64,000 nt of DNA from Cutaneotrichosporon cavernicola (lineage: Eukaryota > Basidiomycota > Tremellomycetes > Trichosporonales > Trichosporonaceae). The stretch lies in assembly GCF_030864355.1 (NCBI RefSeq), contig NC_083397.1:124001-188000 (forward strand), given 5' to 3'. How positions within the stretch are numbered: the stretch's first letter is position 1; each line of letters begins with the position of its first letter. A program made the translations under genes and the position numbers. This document shows positions 63,332 through 64,000 of the stretch, piece by piece. The notes beneath the pieces were generated by a model, which searched no databases, was not told the origin of the DNA, and saw only the letters and a program-made list of their open reading frames with translations.

Positions 63332-63579
63332 AGTCGAGTTGATCTGGTTGGGTTGGATGGGGTGGCCTGGTGTCCTCTGGGGTGGGGAACATAAATCACA
63401 ATCTGTCCCGGACATAACCGGATTCCGGCAAGCTCGTAAGCTTGGGCCGAAAAGCCCACTCATAAAATCAAAGGGCAAAGGGCCTACGTTCACCTTCTCC
63501 AGGCGAGCCAGCCGCGTTCGCGCACTCTAATAGCAGATTACTATGCATGTAGTGTCAATGAATAACGAGATATACCCTA
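63332..63579. other. Intergenic gap
   Basis: Short region between two minus-strand genes: the 3' UTR of the gene at the window edge and the promoter of the alpha/beta hydrolase. No gene seen. Confidence 0.4.
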
Positions 63580-64000
63580 CTACAAGCTGCTCTCGGACAG
63601 CGGCAAGGGTCCGCGAGCCTGGATCTTCTCGAGCGCGGCGACGGTGCGCTTGAGCGTCAGGATTGCGCCCATCGACAGGCGGCCAATCGCGTCTGCATTC
63701 CACATCTCCTCCATCTCGTCCTCGTTGTCGTCGTCCACGTGGCCCTGTGCAATGAGGCGCTGTGCGTGGTCGATGACGCTCGCCAGACGCCCTTTGGTAA
63801 AGTAGGCGTGCGTGAGCTCGGCCTCGAAGCCAGCAGGCGGACGGTCTAACGCGGTGCGCACAAAGCTGCGCGAGAGCACGTACGCCTTTTCGCTATACAG
63901 GCGACTGTTGACGCGTCCTTCGCGCGAACCCTCGAGCTTGGCAAAGGCCGGCTCGCAGTGGTACGGCGAGCGAACGAGCACAAGGCCCGATATAGACACA
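63580..64000 (-). CDS. 3' part of an unknown gene, cut by window end
   Basis: About 140 C-terminal residues are open without an intron to the window edge; the start is outside. The visible sequence reads SISGLVLVRSPYHCEPAFA, then REGRVNSRLYSEKAYVLSRS, an Asp/Glu run (DDDNEDEMEEMW) near 80 residues before the end, and ends PLPLSESSL. It looks mostly helical. No family is recognised. The first in-frame codon shown as a start is a GTG inside the gene, not a true start. Confidence 0.6.
   Translation of the reverse strand, partial: VSISGLVLVRSPYHCEPAFAKLEGSREGRVNSRLYSEKAYVLSRSFVRTALDRPPAGFEAELTHAYFTKGRLASVIDHAQRLIAQGHVDDDNEDEMEEMWNADAIGRLSMGAILTLKRTVAALEKIQARGPLPLSESSL

Noticed and set aside
1..64000. 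CRISPR arrays, transposons, phage or plasmid genes
   Set aside because: Nothing of the kind seen; repeats are short simple-sequence types, and genes are typical spliced fungal ones.

Overview
This is nuclear DNA of a basidiomycete yeast or yeast-like fungus, most likely Tremellomycetes and probably Trichosporonales. The main evidence is the gene architecture. Almost every gene is cut by very short introns (about 28-60 nt) with GTGAGT-type donors and a CTGACNNCAG-type branch point and acceptor only a few bases apart. Other support comes from moderately high GC, a CPL1-like cysteine-rich secreted protein (a family known from Cryptococcus relatives), a PIG-H and TAF10 of fungal type, and intron-containing tRNA genes. 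I cannot name the species from sequence alone. No transposon, CRISPR array, virus or prokaryotic block was found.

Left part (1-17 kb): a truncated tRNA-Ala, a Ser/Pro-rich protein, an AzgA-type purine permease, a probably decayed cysteine-knuckle gene, a stand-alone DUF2156 protein (candidate sterol aminoacyl-transferase), a mitochondrial carrier, a short-chain dehydrogenase and an NTF2-flavin monooxygenase fusion. Middle left (17-30 kb): a UPS1/PRELI lipid transfer protein, a class 1A-like dihydroorotate dehydrogenase divergent from BUD32, the cytochrome oxidase VIIc-type subunit, a tRNA-Ser with a 7-nt intron, a group of tiny intron-containing genes, a triple-repeat Gly/Ala protein with Gln/Asn-rich linkers, and the CPL1-like secreted protein. 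Middle (30-48 kb): a CUE-CCCH-Smr protein, TAF10, a one-TM disordered protein, ARPC1, PIG-H, a Gln/Pro-rich Zn-knuckle protein, an alpha/beta hydrolase and a class II aldolase. Right part (47-64 kb): a CAP/PR-1 secreted protein with an apparent frameshift, an AidB-like acyl-CoA dehydrogenase, a CYP505 self-sufficient P450 and an MFS transporter next to each other, a small membrane protein whose intron follows the ATG directly, a secreted aspartic protease, a small unknown multi-exon gene, an alpha/beta hydrolase, and the 3' end of an unknown gene.

Functional themes: mitochondrial lipid and respiratory housekeeping (UPS1, COX VIIc, carrier), transcription, cytoskeleton and GPI-anchor housekeeping (TAF10, ARPC1, PIG-H, BUD32), secreted and surface proteins (CPL1-like, CAP, aspartic protease), and lipid or xenobiotic oxidation (FMO, SDR, acyl-CoA dehydrogenase, CYP505, MFS). 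Gene models were spliced by eye from reading-frame continuity, splice consensus and family knowledge. Exon borders are inferences, stated with coordinates so they can be tested by RNA-seq.
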